In this document: positions 34,320 through 45,470 of the stretch, piece by piece
Layout of the letters: every line of letters starts with the position of its first letter
How positions within the stretch are numbered: position 1 is the first letter of the stretch
DNA from: Terfezia claveryi
Lineage: Eukaryota > Ascomycota > Pezizomycetes > Pezizales > Pezizaceae
Direction: 5' to 3'
DNA length: 64,000 nucleotides
Assembly (NCBI GenBank): GCA_015179025.1
Contig: WHUX01000008.1
Location: 736,667-800,666, forward strand
Made by a program: the position numbers and the translations under genes
Notes under the pieces: generated by a model
The model's input: only the letters and a program-made list of their open reading frames with translations
What the model was told of the DNA's origin: nothing
Databases searched by the model: none

Positions 34320-35628
34320 TACAATGCACCCGCTTGTATGTACGACGCTCTAATACCAGCCAGGTGCGTAGCCACTATTGCAGCCATTGAATATTCATGC
34401 AGCGGAAAAATCCATTGTATTCGCTAATAATTATATACACAGAAGTATTGAGTAATAGATATATATATAGAACAAGCACTCGCTGCTTCAATCGCTCTAA
34501 CACTCGCTCTAACACTCGCTCTAATACTCACTCCAATACTTGCTCTAATACTTGCTCTAATACTCGCTCCAATTCTCGCTCTAATACTCGCTCCAATACT
34601 CGCTCTAATACTTCCCCTAATACTCGCTCCAATACTCGCTCTCATACTCGCTCTAATACTTGCCATAATGTGCTGGGATATAGAGCGAAGGGAAAATGCG
34701 TGGGGAAGGGAGGTATATATACAGGAAAACCATAGTTGCCAAGGCCGACTGCTAAGGCCGACAATTTAGACTTTCCGAAGACAATGAGATAAGGGATAAC
34801 AAGAGAAGTGGCATGACAGTGACCAATGGCACTCAGCCCCCTTTCGCCCACGGGTGCCGTACTATTCAATGCCTGGCCTGGTAATAGTCATATTGGGAAA
34901 TCGTAGTTGGGGTACTACGAGTGGTACTGCGATATGTGCGGAGTTCACGCTTTGTGATATATTTCGTAGGAATTCATGCATTCGCGGGCTTATATATATA
35001 TATGTGAGAAACCCATGCATTCGCGGGCTTATATATATATATGCGAGAAATCCATGCATTTACGGGCTTATATATATAAGTCTCTCAAAGCACGAGTTTC
35101 TCATATATATATATAAGCCTGCGAATGAATGGATTTCTCGCATATATATATATATGTCTCCAAAAGCATGAGTTTCTCGCATATATATATATAAGCCCAC
35201 GAATGCATGGGTTTCTCACATATATATATATAAGCCCGCGAATGCATAAATTCCTACGAAATATATTACAAAGCGTGAACTCTGCACATATCGCAGTACC
35301 ACTTACAGTACCCTGACTACGATTTCCCAATATGACTATTACCAGGCCAGGCATTGAATAGTATAGCACCCACATGCAACAGGGGGCTGAACGCCATTGA
35401 TCACTGTTATGCCACTTCTCTTGTTATCCCTTATATCATTGTCTTCGGAAAGTCTATATTGTCGGCCTTAGCAGTCGGCCTTGGCAACTATGGATTTCCT
35501 GTATATATACCTCCCTTCCCCGCGCATTTTCCTTTCGCTCTATATCCTAGAATATTATGGCGAGCATTAGAGTGAGTATTGGAGCGAGTAATAGAGTGAG
35601 TATTGGAGCGAGTATTGGAGTGAGTATT
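34320..35628 (+). mobile_element. Inner foldback-type repeat, left and central part
   Basis: Arms of a large palindrome centred near 35090. The left half runs from ACAATGCACCCGCTTGTATG through a 12-bp minisatellite (GCTCTAATACTC, about 34491-34664). It then has a ~310-bp unique arm (GGCCGACAATTTAGACTTTC...) and three AT-rich units (CATGCATTCGCGGGCTTATA + TA run). The right half repeats these inverted, ending in the minisatellite at about 35561-35628. The rest of the right side continues at 48225 because the hAT element has split it. No coding capacity. Confidence 0.85.
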
Positions 35629-35650
35629 TAGTGTGCGCCACGGGGCGAGT
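35629..35650 (+). repeat. hAT left terminal inverted repeat
   Basis: 22 bases beginning TAGTGTGCGCCACGG, identical to the reverse complement of 48203-48224. Preceded by TGAGTATT (target-site duplication) at 35621-35628. Confidence 0.95.
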
Positions 35651-35738
35651 CGGTCCGAGTTTCTGGCCCTTACAACTCGTTCGGCTATCGACTCGCCTCG
35701 GTCTCTGCCTACTGCAACTTGCCTCGGACCACTTCGCC

Positions 35739-35771
35739 GATTAATTGGTGATCTACAGATTACTCGCCAAG
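35739..35771 (+). repeat. hAT left subterminal inverted repeat
   Basis: A 33-bp block (GATTAATTGGTGATCTACAG...) matched in inverted orientation at 48072-48104 with one mismatch. It is separated from the terminal repeat by less conserved GC-rich sequence full of CTCG/CGAG words. Confidence 0.9.
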
Positions 35772-35865
35772 ATCCCTTACTAACCTCGTTCACACTTATG
35801 CATTTGCCAAGTCCAGGGTTTTCCATTCTTTCCCCTATTCGTCCGTGCATACGGCTTGTCACGGA

Positions 35866-36050
35866 TTGCCCGTCTTGTCATGGATTGCTACTCTTGTCAT
35901 GGATTGCCAGTCTTGTCACGGATTGCCAGTTTGTCATGGATCGCTCGTTTCGTCTTCCAGCATGGCACTGATCCCACCAAACCCCGTTCCTGTCCCTTTG
36001 TATGGTTTTTGCCAATGTCACTATTCTTAGTCACGGATTGCTTCTGCTGT
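35866..36050 (+). repeat. hAT left subterminal TGTCACGGATTGC cluster
   Basis: Six or seven copies or one-base variants of TGTCACGGATTGC spaced 15-20 bases apart. The mirror-image cluster, in opposite orientation, is at 47712-47925. Subterminal motif clusters in hAT and CACTA elements are typically transposase-binding sites. Confidence 0.85.
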
Positions 36051-37537
36051 CACGATTTCTAGAACCATTCTTTCAAATTTCTCTCTCACGTTCTCTATGC
36101 TCTGTTTGTGCTGCCATACGTCCATACATTCTATATCAAACGTCCTACCTACTCGTCCCCATATTATCCTTTTCCTTGCACCCAAATTTCTCACGTTTGC
36201 TTCTAATCCCTAAACCCTCTATCCGCCCTATCTTAATAATAATTCATACATAAATGCTCTCAAGATTCCTACGTCCACCCAAGAAGTGCCCACAGTTCCA
36301 CATCGTGAATTATTCCCATTCTCCCCAAACTCAATTTACATCCCGTAAGTAATCAATGACCAAAATAAAAAAAATAAAAAAGAGTATCAACCGCGGATTC
36401 ATCATGAGAACTAATCCACCCTGGTGTCGCTCGTCATAATAATCACAATTCAACCAAAAAAACAACACATTAAGGAAACCCACGTACAAAAAGAAACCCA
36501 CCCATACAAGGGAAGCTAATAGGAAAAAGCAAAACTCAGGTACAAAGGACAAAGGAAAAAAACAATGAACAAAGGATAATTGACCATACCTACCTCGGTT
36601 TGCGCCCCCTCAAGTATGCAGGCTCACACTTTGTAATTCCTACGCTGAGTGGGCCATAACTTTTTCTGGAGCCTGTTGCCATTGAAGGCGTCAGGTTGAC
36701 GGATGGAGAGGCAGGGCGCTTAGTCCCGCGATGTGGGGTGCAGGGTGTTGGGGTCCCTCTTTCCTCCCTCAATAGGCTGCCTTGGAATAAGCCAATTCCT
36801 CCCGCTGACTGCGCACTGAAATTGTTGAATGGGCTAGAAATCTGAGAAGTTGTATCTCCCATATCAAGATCATCTCCCTCAAACTCTTCCTCTCCCTCCA
36901 CGCTACTCTCATACTCTGACACCGTATACCATTTCCTGATGGTCCATCTAGAGTAACTGGCATCATGCGGCAGAGGAATTCTGCGTCATATCTGAGAGCC
37001 TGTCTCTCCTGGCTCACATCAATTTCATCATGATCAGCTAATCCTTCTTCCACATGTGCAGGAGTGTTCTCAGGGTCTGGTTCTGTATATTTTGCATGTA
37101 TCGAGTCCCAAGATTTCGTCAACATTAGCGCTGTGATCATCTGGTGACCCATTCGGTTCCGGCGGTAAGGCAAAATATCTCGAGCACCGCTGAATATACG
37201 CTCAACAGCCACAGATGTCAGTGGAATACTCAATATGTCCCTTGCCATTCATGCTAGCGTCGGGTATTCAATGGCATGAACCTTCCACCAGGATAGAGGA
37301 CACTGCCCATCTAGTATGGCCAGACCACTGGTTAAGTATCTCTTGACCTCCGGAATATTCTCTGATTTGGTCACTGTCCGCTCTTGTAGTCGACGCATGA
37401 TGTAGGATTACTCTGAATCGTCGAGGCGACTCTTCTGAGCCTGGGGCTCCGGTGTACCTGGCGTAGTTGATATCAAAATATTCCTCAAACTGTACTCTAA
37501 GTACCCAATAAGGTCAGATTCTCATTCGTTTCATAAT

Positions 37538-37628
37538 GTCACGGATACATCTGTTGTCAGGATCTGTTGTCACATGCATTGTTGTCACGGATGCATCTGT
37601 TGTACGGATGCATCTGTTGTCACGGAAT
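37538..37628 (+). repeat. TGTCACGGA cluster (transposase intron)
   Basis: Three exact TGTCACGGA copies plus variants in a TGTTGTCACGGATGCATC context, in the interval between transposase coding segments. Confidence 0.85.
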
Positions 37629-38326
37629 GTACTCCATAACGTTCGTAGAATTGATACTTACTGGTAATATTCTGTGTATGGTATAGTCAACAGCCTCCTG
37701 ATTCAGGTAGGATCCTGTACCGAGACATTTCCCCAATCTGCGTACAAGGATAACTTCTTAGATGGATCCAGGATAGTCGCTAGATTGTAGATGAGTGATT
37801 GTTTTTCCGTTCTCGAATAATACTTCTGCAATATGAGGTGACAGCCTTTCGTTGCGCACAAAAATCCTGGTGCCCACGTCGCGCTGGCTGGAAGTTTGCG
37901 TATACGTTTGCGTTGTTTTTCGATGTGGTCGAAAATGTCGTTGTAGATGAATAACGCGTTGTGTATAGTCGCATGCTGGCCTGTGGAAATAGCATGTGTA
38001 TAATCAGAGAGCGGTTTCAGAAAAATTATAGCCTCCTGAACTTGGGCCCATTCTTCTTTACTCAGCCATAATAGGCTATACTTTCCTTCAGTTGTAGTCA
38101 GACTGATCCATTGTTCAATGTATGACTGTAGTCGCAATGCTCGCGTAAGCATGTCAAAGGTGGAGTTCCACCGAGTTCTGACGTCCTGTATGAGGCCCAT
38201 TGGCACGGGAGTGTCATTTTGGAGTTCTTTGAATTGTGCCAACCGTTGAGGACTAGCCACTATAGCTTTACACAGCTCCCGAACCTGGAAAACTGTTAGC
38301 ACATGGGATTGGGGGATAGGATTCCG

Positions 38327-38402
38327 TGACATTGTGGAATTCCGTGACATGTGGAATTCCGTGACATTGTGTAATTCCGTGACATGTGGAATTCTGTGAC
38401 GG
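38327..38402 (-). repeat. TGTCACGGA cluster inside a transposase intron
   Basis: Four exact TCCGTGACA copies (motif on the minus strand) alternate with GGAAT spacers. They lie between a GTTAGT donor and a TTTTCCAG acceptor on the minus strand. Confidence 0.9.
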
Positions 38403-39736
38403 GGTTATTGCAGAGCAAATATGACTAACCTTGCATACTGATCGCGCAAATGTACCTGGCGCATACCCTTGCAGTGCTTTGATTGAAGTCTCCACTTGAG
38501 GAGCGGATGAGATAGTGTCATCATTATCTGGGCTTGACTTAAGTTCTTTCATAAACTGGTTGCTCACCAACGCGATAACATGTACGAGGCAGGGAAGTCT
38601 ATATTGCTCCGCATTCCACTTTGGACAGAATACATTTGCCTGTAAATGCTTGGCCAGTGCTATGTTGACACTAGCATTGTCTGAGACAATAGCTAAGACC
38701 CGGCTAGTGATACCCAAGTCCGGATTATTTGGCTTAGCTTATTGGCCAGTTGTACTGCATTATGAGATTCCCCTCCAAGGAATTGGAATCCGATAGTATG
38801 TTGACGCACTTGCCATTCTTTGTCTATGTAGTGGAGTGTTGTACCCATAAATGCTAATTTATTAGGTGAGGTCCAACAGTCAGTGGCGAGGTGAAGCAAT
38901 GTATCGTCTGGAAGGCTTTTCTTGAGCTTCGCTTGAATTTCCGCTGCATAATGATGTATACTACGCCGAAGTGTAGTTGCACTGGGGATATTTATTCGAG
39001 GCCTGAGAAGGTTTAGGAGGCGGTGGAATTGTGGATGCTCGATTGTCCGGAAAGGTAGGTTGGATGCAATGACCGTTTTCATCAGTTCATGTTGAAATAC
39101 ATCATCACTAAATTGAGGAACTTGTATAGCAGTAGTAGTTGCAGCCTACGGATAATATCAGTCTGCGTATTCTGCATTGGCACGGATTATATAATTACCC
39201 TCACAAACATGTTGGCAATATCCTCCTTCTTTCGCCCAGTTGCGGCGCGGCATCTCCCAGAGCTCAGGTGTGATTTCATGTGTGTCGTACCCAAGTTGAA
39301 TGCACTCGGGTGCTGTAACGAACTGTTGCAACCCAAGCAATATATGAAAGGTTCTCCACTACTGACCTTTGCGCCTTGACCGAATTGAGCCCAGTGCATT
39401 GCCGTTCGCAGTTTGGAATCCCATCGTGGTGGGCTAATATTGTTTCGATTCAGCATGTCCTTGGCAAGATTGTCACGGACTTTGCCGGCCCATTCGGTCG
39501 TCTCCCACCATTCTGTGAAACAGGCAGACTTCTCGGCCTCCCACTTGAACGCAGTACCCCCTAGAATCCTGGTGAGGGACGAATCTATCGCAAATGAAGG
39601 GACCAGGACGTTTGGAGAGATAGACATATTGGTAAAAGGGTTGGCGGTTGATACTTTCAGGCTGTTGTAGTTGGTGGACTGGTCAAGCAATACATCAGGG
39701 AATTGAACATATTTATTAACTCTCTAGGACAGAGGG

Positions 39737-39900
39737 GACAGTATCACGGACTTCTGTCACGGAAAACTACTTCTGTCACGGAAATCCGCTACTGTCACGA
39801 AACCACTTCTGTCAGGAAAACCACTTCTGTCACGGAAAACCACTTCTGTCACGGAAAACCACTTCTGTCACGGAAAACCACTTCTGTCACGGAAAAGTGG
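39737..39900 (+). repeat. TGTCACGGA cluster upstream of transposase exons
   Basis: Six exact copies and several variants of ACTTCTGTCACGGAAAACC, with a period near 20 bases. They lie between the transposase and the divergently spaced minus-strand gene at 40015-41059. Confidence 0.9.
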
Positions 39901-40014
39901 GTGGCTTCGAGAGGCGCATATCCAATGCCATAGGTACTTGCAGTGCCTCTTCAATTCAAAAACTCAACGTTGTATACAAGGTTACACAAGTAAGGATACA
40001 GTAGGAAAGAAATG

Positions 40015-41059
40015 TCAGTTATTGGCCGACCCTTGCGCATCTACTGCACACCAAACCCAATTCCAATCCAAAGCCGCAATCCTCCGCGCAGGCCAATGCG
40101 TACTCCAATCGTCATTTTCCAATGCTTCTGAGGCTTCTGAGGCTTCTGACGCTTCTGACGCTTCTGAAGCTTGTAAGCTTTCCAAACTAGAAGACGACCC
40201 CCAGAGCTCGCTTGGAGAGCCAAAGCTTTCACTATTGGTTGAGCAGGATGCGCCTGAGGAACCACTATACTCCGAATCCACTGCACACTCTTCAACATTG
40301 TCCGCAATCATATCCACTTCCACGTCCGTGTCGCTCTCGCTAGATGTGGGAGTGTTCCATTGTAGTAAAGAGCATCTCCAAGTCCAGTCGGGCATTGCGT
40401 AGAAGTTGATAATCTCTGGAGGTCTACATGGAGTTAGCCTGACATTGTGATTAGATGCAACATCAAGAACATGCCTTCGGGAAGGTAGAAGCGAGATGCG
40501 CTCCCCACAACATTGTACTATTATTCTGGGCGATGGGTGCCATGGTTGGGGCACAAATACACGACGTCGAGACACCAAGGCGTCTGGTATTCGATGGGTC
40601 TCGGAAAGCACCTAGAATAAGGTAAGTTACGGCTCAGATGTTCTTCGGCCCAGTGTCAACTTACAGATGGAAATTGACAATTTTCGCATATACTCCAGGA
40701 TAACGCACCCATGCCATTGGTAGTTGGTCGGCAGAGAGTCAGGTAAAAGTTGAAAAGAGTAACCCACAATAAATCGTAAAGAGTGTAGTCGTCTAGGTAA
40801 AATGGATCCCAAGTAGACGTGGCCCAGGGCGTAAGTGGTACCGACCTATCCAGATCAGCTCAAGGAGTACTTGGGCTGCTACTCGAGACTCAATCCTGCT
40901 TGGGTCGAATCGTTCCATAACCAACAGCGTAGCCTCAAATTTTACCAATTCACTGCTACCCAGGCTCAGGAAATATTGTAGTCCATTGTCCTGCTCCCAC
41001 AACACTCTGAAGCGTTCAAACGACTCTTCATCATCCGGGTTGTAATAGTTCTCCGCCAT
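40015..41059 (-). CDS. hAT cargo gene 1: 312-residue protein of unknown function
   Basis: CDS complement(join(40015..40611,40665..40792,40846..41059)). Both introns are 53 nt (donors GTCGGT and GTAAGT, acceptors CCTAG and TTCTAG), and the phases fit, which supports a real spliced gene. The protein begins MAENYYNPDDEESFERFRVL. It contains a hydrophobic, aromatic stretch (DDYTLYDLLWVTLFNFYL), a CENC pair, a basic segment with FVPQPWHPSPRIIVQCCGER, then an acidic Ser-rich region. Near the C-terminus a five-residue-type repeat (EASEASEASEASEA) precedes a Trp-rich end. I do not recognise a domain. An open three-exon frame inside a transposon whose transposase is broken suggests retained use or recent insertion. 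Confidence 0.75.
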
Positions 41060-41207
41060 ATTGTTAGGCTAATATGAAATGGCAATACCTACATGCTATA
41101 TATATATATAGTTTTATTCATTTATTTTATTTTTTATTTTTCATTTTTAAAAAAGAAAAAACTCGTTGCTCATATTCGATGACTATTGCCTATTCTAGGA
41201 ATTATCT

Positions 41208-41405
41208 GGATATTGTAATACCGCATCTACTGGCGAATAACGATCCTTGTCAGTTCTCTGACTTTCGCTGCAGACATCATTATTAGCAAGTCAGTGAGCA
41301 TGTTACCACCACCTGTTTTGCACTCGGACATCACCTTTACTGCATAAGCTCGGCCTATGTCATTAAACTGACAAGGATCGTTGTTCGCCAGTGGATACAG
41401 TATCC
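41208..41405. repeat. Small foldback (inverted arms ~40-50 bp) within the hAT element
   Basis: CTGGCGAATAACGATCCTTG TCAGTT (from 41231) is repeated inverted at about 41365-41393, and the outer parts GGATATTGTA / TACAGTATCC also match. The ~200-bp unit has no coding capacity and resembles a small MITE nested in, or hairpin belonging to, the hAT element. Confidence 0.75.
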
Positions 41406-41721
41406 TGTTTACGTACCTCTTTATTCTACTTTAGATCGGTACATACTAGTTACTCAGTAGCCTTATTTCAATCTGGCCTACATACCCAGTAGTGTGCTAA
41501 GATCTGGTGGCTAATGCTGCTTAGCTTGTGAAATCTATACCTGTTGGGTGAAGTTGCTTAGTTAAGCCTCAACAGAAACACTACTTAAGTATGCCGCCCA
41601 ATTTGAAATTACGCTACCGAATAACTGGAGCTCTACGGTATGTGACCATATTCGGTAATGCTACGAAATACCTACGCCTGCTTGGGATAACCGCAAGTAC
41701 CAAACTGCTCAGCAGTGACCA

Positions 41722-42115
41722 GTCCGTGACAAGTCAACTAGTCCGTGACAAGTCAACTATTCCGTGACAAGTCAACTAGTCCGTGACAAGTCAATAGTCT
41801 GGTTGGCACAACACCCTCCTCACAAGTCAACCTCTACGAGGGTCTGATCGAGACTAACAAGTCAACTAGTCCGTGACAACTACGAGGGGTAGTGCAACCA
41901 GACTAGTCAACCAGTACGTACCAACACAATCACTCAGTGATAAGTCCGTGACAAGACGATCAGTCTGTGACAAGTCAAGTGCCAACCGACTAACAAGTCA
42001 ACGAGTACGTGACAAGACAATCCAATCCGTGACAAGACAGTCAATCCGTGACAAGACAACAAAGTGATAAGTCAACTAGTCCGTGACAAGACAAACAATC
42101 CGTGACAAGACAACC
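41722..42115 (-). repeat. Largest TGTCACGGA cluster, mid-element
   Basis: About ten exact TCCGTGACA copies plus variants, mostly in a GTCCGTGACAAGTCAACTA context, spread over nearly 400 bases between the minus-strand and plus-strand gene groups. It begins 660 bases upstream of the 40015-41059 gene and ends just before the small ORF at 42118. Confidence 0.9.
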
Positions 42116-42117
42116 AA

Positions 42118-42348
42118 CTAACCGCCGGGTGATTCCAACCGTATCAAACTCCCAATCGTGTAGAAGATACCTCCACATGTAATGACCAGCCACATACCGA
42201 TCGGGTATTGGCTTTTTTTCTTCGCTCTAAGTTGCATAGTCTTATCTCGTTTCTGAGACTCCTTTACTTTAGCAATAGAGACATCAAGGGGCTGGAGGGT
42301 GGACCATAGCCAGATAGTGGCCATAGCAATGGTAGATAAAATCCGCAT
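42118..42348 (-). CDS. hAT cargo gene 2: small two-span membrane protein candidate
   Basis: An ATG-started frame of 76 residues. There are hydrophobic segments at about 3-20 (ILSTIAMATIWLWSTLQPL) and 51-68 (MWLVITCGGIFYTIGSLI). A basic loop (KVKESQKRDKTMQLRAKKK) separates them. No homolog recognised and no splice sites needed. Composition looks coding rather than random, but a frame of this length could occur by chance. Confidence 0.4.
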   Translation of the reverse strand: MRILSTIAMATIWLWSTLQPLDVSIAKVKESQKRDKTMQLRAKKKSQYPIGMWLVITCGGIFYTIGSLIRLESPGG

Positions 42349-42447
42349 GTCCTCGCTGCTCCTTCAACTACAGTAACAGCAATCACTACGCTACTTCTTC
42401 AACTACCGTAATCCTCATCCTCAAGATCTCACACACCGAACAACACT

Positions 42448-43350
42448 ATGCATACCAACTCGAGCACAGGAATCCCAGAGCAAAGCATGGCCCCAAGGTA
42501 TGAACTTCTCATACTTAGTTTCTTGCCCAATATCATCGTTTTGCAGTTATCCCGCGTAATCTTGGTATTTGCGATTCTGGGCTTAATGGGCTTGCCCAAT
42601 TGACCGGTTGCACTGGATAGATTCTGATCGTATTTTCATTGCTCCCTGGGGACTGAGCTTTTGGAAGCCATAGGCAACTGCACGTGCCAAAAGCACCGCG
42701 GCTTGTAGTGGTAGAAAATAGTTAAGGCTCCAGTGGACAGAAATAGGCGCTATAGCGGTGTGGTGGGCACATCACTTGAAAACAACAGGACCTTGTTATA
42801 AGCCTGCGGCTAATCCGAATTTTACTCTAGTGATCTTAGGAACCGATATCCGCGGCGCTACCAGTCTCGCAGGCCAGTAGAAGTCCCTGCCACCCCAAGC
42901 GAAGCACCTACAGATGGTGAGGAAGTTGAAGACGATTTTCCTAGCGAGCAGCCGGAGAACAAGGAGAATGAGAAGCCCGTCCCAAGCACGCAATATGAAT
43001 TATCCCAATTTATTACATCTGCTTCTGCCTTCCAAGAACGTCCCATGATTTTAGACCCCGCCCCTTCTGGTTTCTGCCCAGTGAAGCCCCGTTCCCCATT
43101 GCGAGTAATAAGTCATTTGCCTGATGAGGATGGGGATGAGGTTGCTCCCCTCAGGACTATGGACGCTAAACAGCGGCTCCTCCGCAAGCAACGAAGGGCT
43201 CGCGATCGGAAGCGGAGGGAAAAAAGGAGGGCAGGTCTAGGTAGACAGCCTGAGATGGTCAGCTCAATGGAAGGGCATCTTATCGGGCCTGGCTGTTCAA
43301 ATATCCATATTGCCCATATTGGCCCTATAACCATGAATTTTAAGAAATAA
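42448..43350 (+). CDS. hAT cargo gene 3: 189-residue basic protein with KEN box
   Basis: Proposed CDS join(42448..42497,42831..43350). Exon 1 encodes MHTNSSTGIPEQSMAP up to a GTATGA donor. The acceptor TTTACTCTAG at 42830 restores the frame (SDLRNRYPRRYQSRR). The 333-nt intron is long for this window, so small extra exons are possible. The protein has a Pro/Glu region containing ENKENEKP (a KEN-box-like word), a hydrophobic/Pro middle (RPMILDPAPSGFCPVKPRSP) and a strongly basic stretch (QRLLRKQRRARDRKRREKRR) that looks like a nuclear/DNA-binding segment. It ends in IHIAHIGPITMNFKK. No family recognised. Its place in the element beside the histone gene hints at a chromatin role, which is inference. 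Confidence 0.6.
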
Positions 43351-43945
43351 TAAATCTGGTTTATTTGGAATGCATCTATGCGCTTAGTGACACATGCTCG
43401 CTTAGTAGTAATACAAGTCACATTTTCCTTTTTCGGTTCGTGACATCCAAGTTTGCTTGTAGTCTCGATCGTTTGCTTGCATACAAAGAATGAATGCATG
43501 CCTTTGTTCAATTTCCCCCTTTGTTCAATTTGCCCCTTTGTTCACTTCAACTCGCCGTAACTTGTGAGGCATCTGAGAATCTCATTCATTTCTCACAACA
43601 AACATTGACAGTTCAACCCACATAAATTGTGCTCACGATAATTCAGGGGTAAGTGCTTTAAGTTCTGTAACCGGAGACCAGCTATGCAAGTCGCGGGTGG
43701 AAAGATTACTGACGGAGACATCACAGACATTTTAACCCACATAACTTGGCCTCAGAATATTCAAAGGTTGTGTCCTTGCGGGTTGCCTGAATTGGAAAGA
43801 TAGTGTAATTCGCTGAATTGTAGAAGTCTCACGCTGCGTCCAGTATAATACCCACTATTGGCTATCGCCAGCGCCGGTTAGAAGGCCTCATTTCTGCAGG
43901 TATGTGCTCCAAGGTCGTGCGTGATCCAAAGTGCTCCAAGGGCTG
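43351..43945. other. Spacer within the hAT element
   Basis: No gene recognised between cargo genes 3 and 4. Presumably it holds the 3' end of one transcript and the promoter of the next. Confidence 0.4.
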
Positions 43946-43947
43946 TG

Positions 43948-44008
43948 TCACGGACGGTGTCACGGATGGTGTCACGGACGGTGTCACGGACGGTGTCACG
44001 GACGTGTC
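43948..44008 (+). repeat. TGTCACGGA cluster upstream of cargo gene 4
   Basis: Five exact head-to-tail copies of the 12-bp unit GGTGTCACGGAC, ending about 60 bases before the ATG at 44071. This is the tidiest tandem array of the motif and lies where a promoter or 5' UTR would be. Confidence 0.95.
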
Positions 44009-44070
44009 CATATAGATCTGACAAGAAAGCGTGTAGCCAAAAAAACAGACTATCAAAGCAAGGGATCACA

Positions 44071-45287
44071 ATGGTAGGCCCCGTACAGAAAAAGAAGACG
44101 CCATCGAAGAGGAACACAACATCCGGGAATCGAACAACAGATAAACGCAAACGGAGAAAGACTTCTGTGACAACTGTGCCAGTCACGCCTATCCTAGCCG
44201 CGCCTGCCCCAGCCCCAGTTACGCCAGTAAACCCATATGAGAAGTATGCGGAATTTCCTTGGGGCTCAAAAGAATTCGACCCAGACAAAGAGTTTAGTGG
44301 GGGTCGTAAAGTTTGGGGAACATCAACCAATCCACACACCAGAAAAATCCGGGAAACTCAGAAAAGATTGCTGGGTCCACTTCTAGCGTTCGAACGAGCC
44401 AAGGACTGGAAGCGCCAAAAAGTTAACAGGGCTCTCAAAGCTGGCGTGGCGGAGAGTGAGCATGCCACTGTTACCGGTGCACCAATTGGGACGAAGAGGA
44501 ATCAGCTCAGTGATGTGCAACGCGGCAAGTTCGAACGACTTGTCCAAAAGACCTGGGAGGTAATGTTAGTTCGGAAGAAGGCGTATATTTTATATCGCTG
44601 GTATGGGCTCTCCCAAGCGCAGAAGAGGTTTTATCTTGAGCTAGGCGAAGGTGATAATATACCGGCATTTACAATTCCAGAAGGTGATTTGGAAGAAACG
44701 GGAACAAAGCCAGTAAATGAGTTTAGCGTCGTTGTTAGTGTTGAGCCCATTTCACGCCAAGCATACGCACGGTTCGAGGGCCCAATTGAACAGCCACATG
44801 CACAGGACGATGCAATTGCCATAGCTGATCGGATCATACAGGAAATGGAAATAGCTGAAGGGGGTGCGGAAGATTGTTTAAGTGATGCAGTTGAGGATAT
44901 TGAACCCGTATGTATCTCTCCCTTCAGAAGTGTGATATATTATTCACCATAGCATAGGACTCCGAGGATGAAAGCGATGGCCAGGTTCTAGAGGACGACC
45001 TTTCATCATCTGACGCTGAGGCCGAGCTTACTGATTCCAACGATGATGCCAAGGTATATTCGGTAAAGGATAGCGTAATCGAAACTCCATTATGGCCAGC
45101 ATCGAGGCTACGTCAAAAAGGATTGCCTCATCTTGGTGGCGATTCACCCCCAGGACTTATCCCGAGCGACACAGATGATGATGATTACGAGGATGTGGAG
45201 GGATTGAGGAGAATGAAGTGGAAGAAGGGGATGAAGAGAATGAAGAGGGTGAAGAGGGTGAAGAGGATGAAGAAGATGAAGAGGTGA
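44071..45287 (+). CDS. hAT cargo gene 4: basic protein with acidic tail
   Basis: CDS join(44071..44907,44958..45287), 388 residues, intron GTATGT...GCATAG of 50 nt. The N-terminus is Lys/Arg/Thr-rich (MVGPVQKKKTPSKRNTT). A Pro/Ala linker leads to a conserved-looking core: YAEFPWGSKEFDPDKEFSGG, RKVWGTSTNPHTRKIRETQ, then FERLVQKTWEVMLVRKKAYI and LYRWYGLSQAQKRFYLEL. Exon 2 is strongly acidic (DSEDESDGQVLEDDLSSSD, DTDDDDYEDVEG). The final GATGAAGAG repeats are read as Lys/Met/Arg in the exon-2 frame, but as nearly pure Glu/Asp in the next frame. A slippage frameshift in the repeat is therefore likely, and the original C-terminus was probably a polyacidic tail. Basic core plus acidic tail is reminiscent of histone chaperones; no domain proves that. 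Confidence 0.65.
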
Positions 45288-45416
45288 AGAGGATGAAGAG
45301 GATGAAGAAGATGAAGAGGATGAAGAGGATGAAGAGGATGAAGAGGATGAAGAGGGTGAAGGAGAGGATGATGTCGAGGGAGAAGAACAAGATGAATAAC
45401 GACCACGTATGGGGTG

Positions 45417-45470
45417 TCACGGAGCTTACACTTTGTCACGGAATTTATATTTTGTCACAGATCCCTATGT
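45417..45470 (+). repeat. TGTCACGGA cluster after cargo gene 4
   Basis: Two exact copies and one variant (TTGTCACAGAT), about 25 bases apart, downstream of the GATGAAGAG repeats. Confidence 0.8.

Larger units (their letters stand above)
36590..39690 (-). pseudogene. hAT transposase, damaged
   Basis: Pieces in minus-strand order: a BED-type zinc finger (CLGCNSSLQHPSAF ... HMKSHLSSGRC) at about 39210-39330. After a GTAATT...CCGTAG intron comes the catalytic region with LATDCWTSPNK (first D). Then comes LAIVSDNASVN (second D), then DVRTRWNSTFDMLTRALRLQ, and LATILDPSKKLSLYADW. Last is the hATC dimerisation region LSIPLTSVAVERIFSGARDI at about 37170-37250. Introns near 38290-38440 and 37250-37700 carry TGTCACGGA motifs. 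Defects visible: a one-base frame change near 38715, a TGA at 37249-37251 just before MARDIL, and a frame change near 36930-36950. The start exon was not resolved. This copy is therefore probably unable to make active enzyme. Confidence 0.85.

Noticed and set aside
39737..42115. TGTCACGGA arrays as a CRISPR array
   Set aside because: Units are 12-20 bp with almost no spacer diversity, dispersed in a eukaryotic transposon, with no cas genes.
44631..44837. Minus-strand open frame within cargo gene 4
   Set aside because: Shadow of the plus-strand coding frame.
45157..45439. Hydrophobic Leu/Ile/Phe-rich minus-strand frames
   Set aside because: Antisense of the GATGAAGAG acidic repeat of cargo gene 4.
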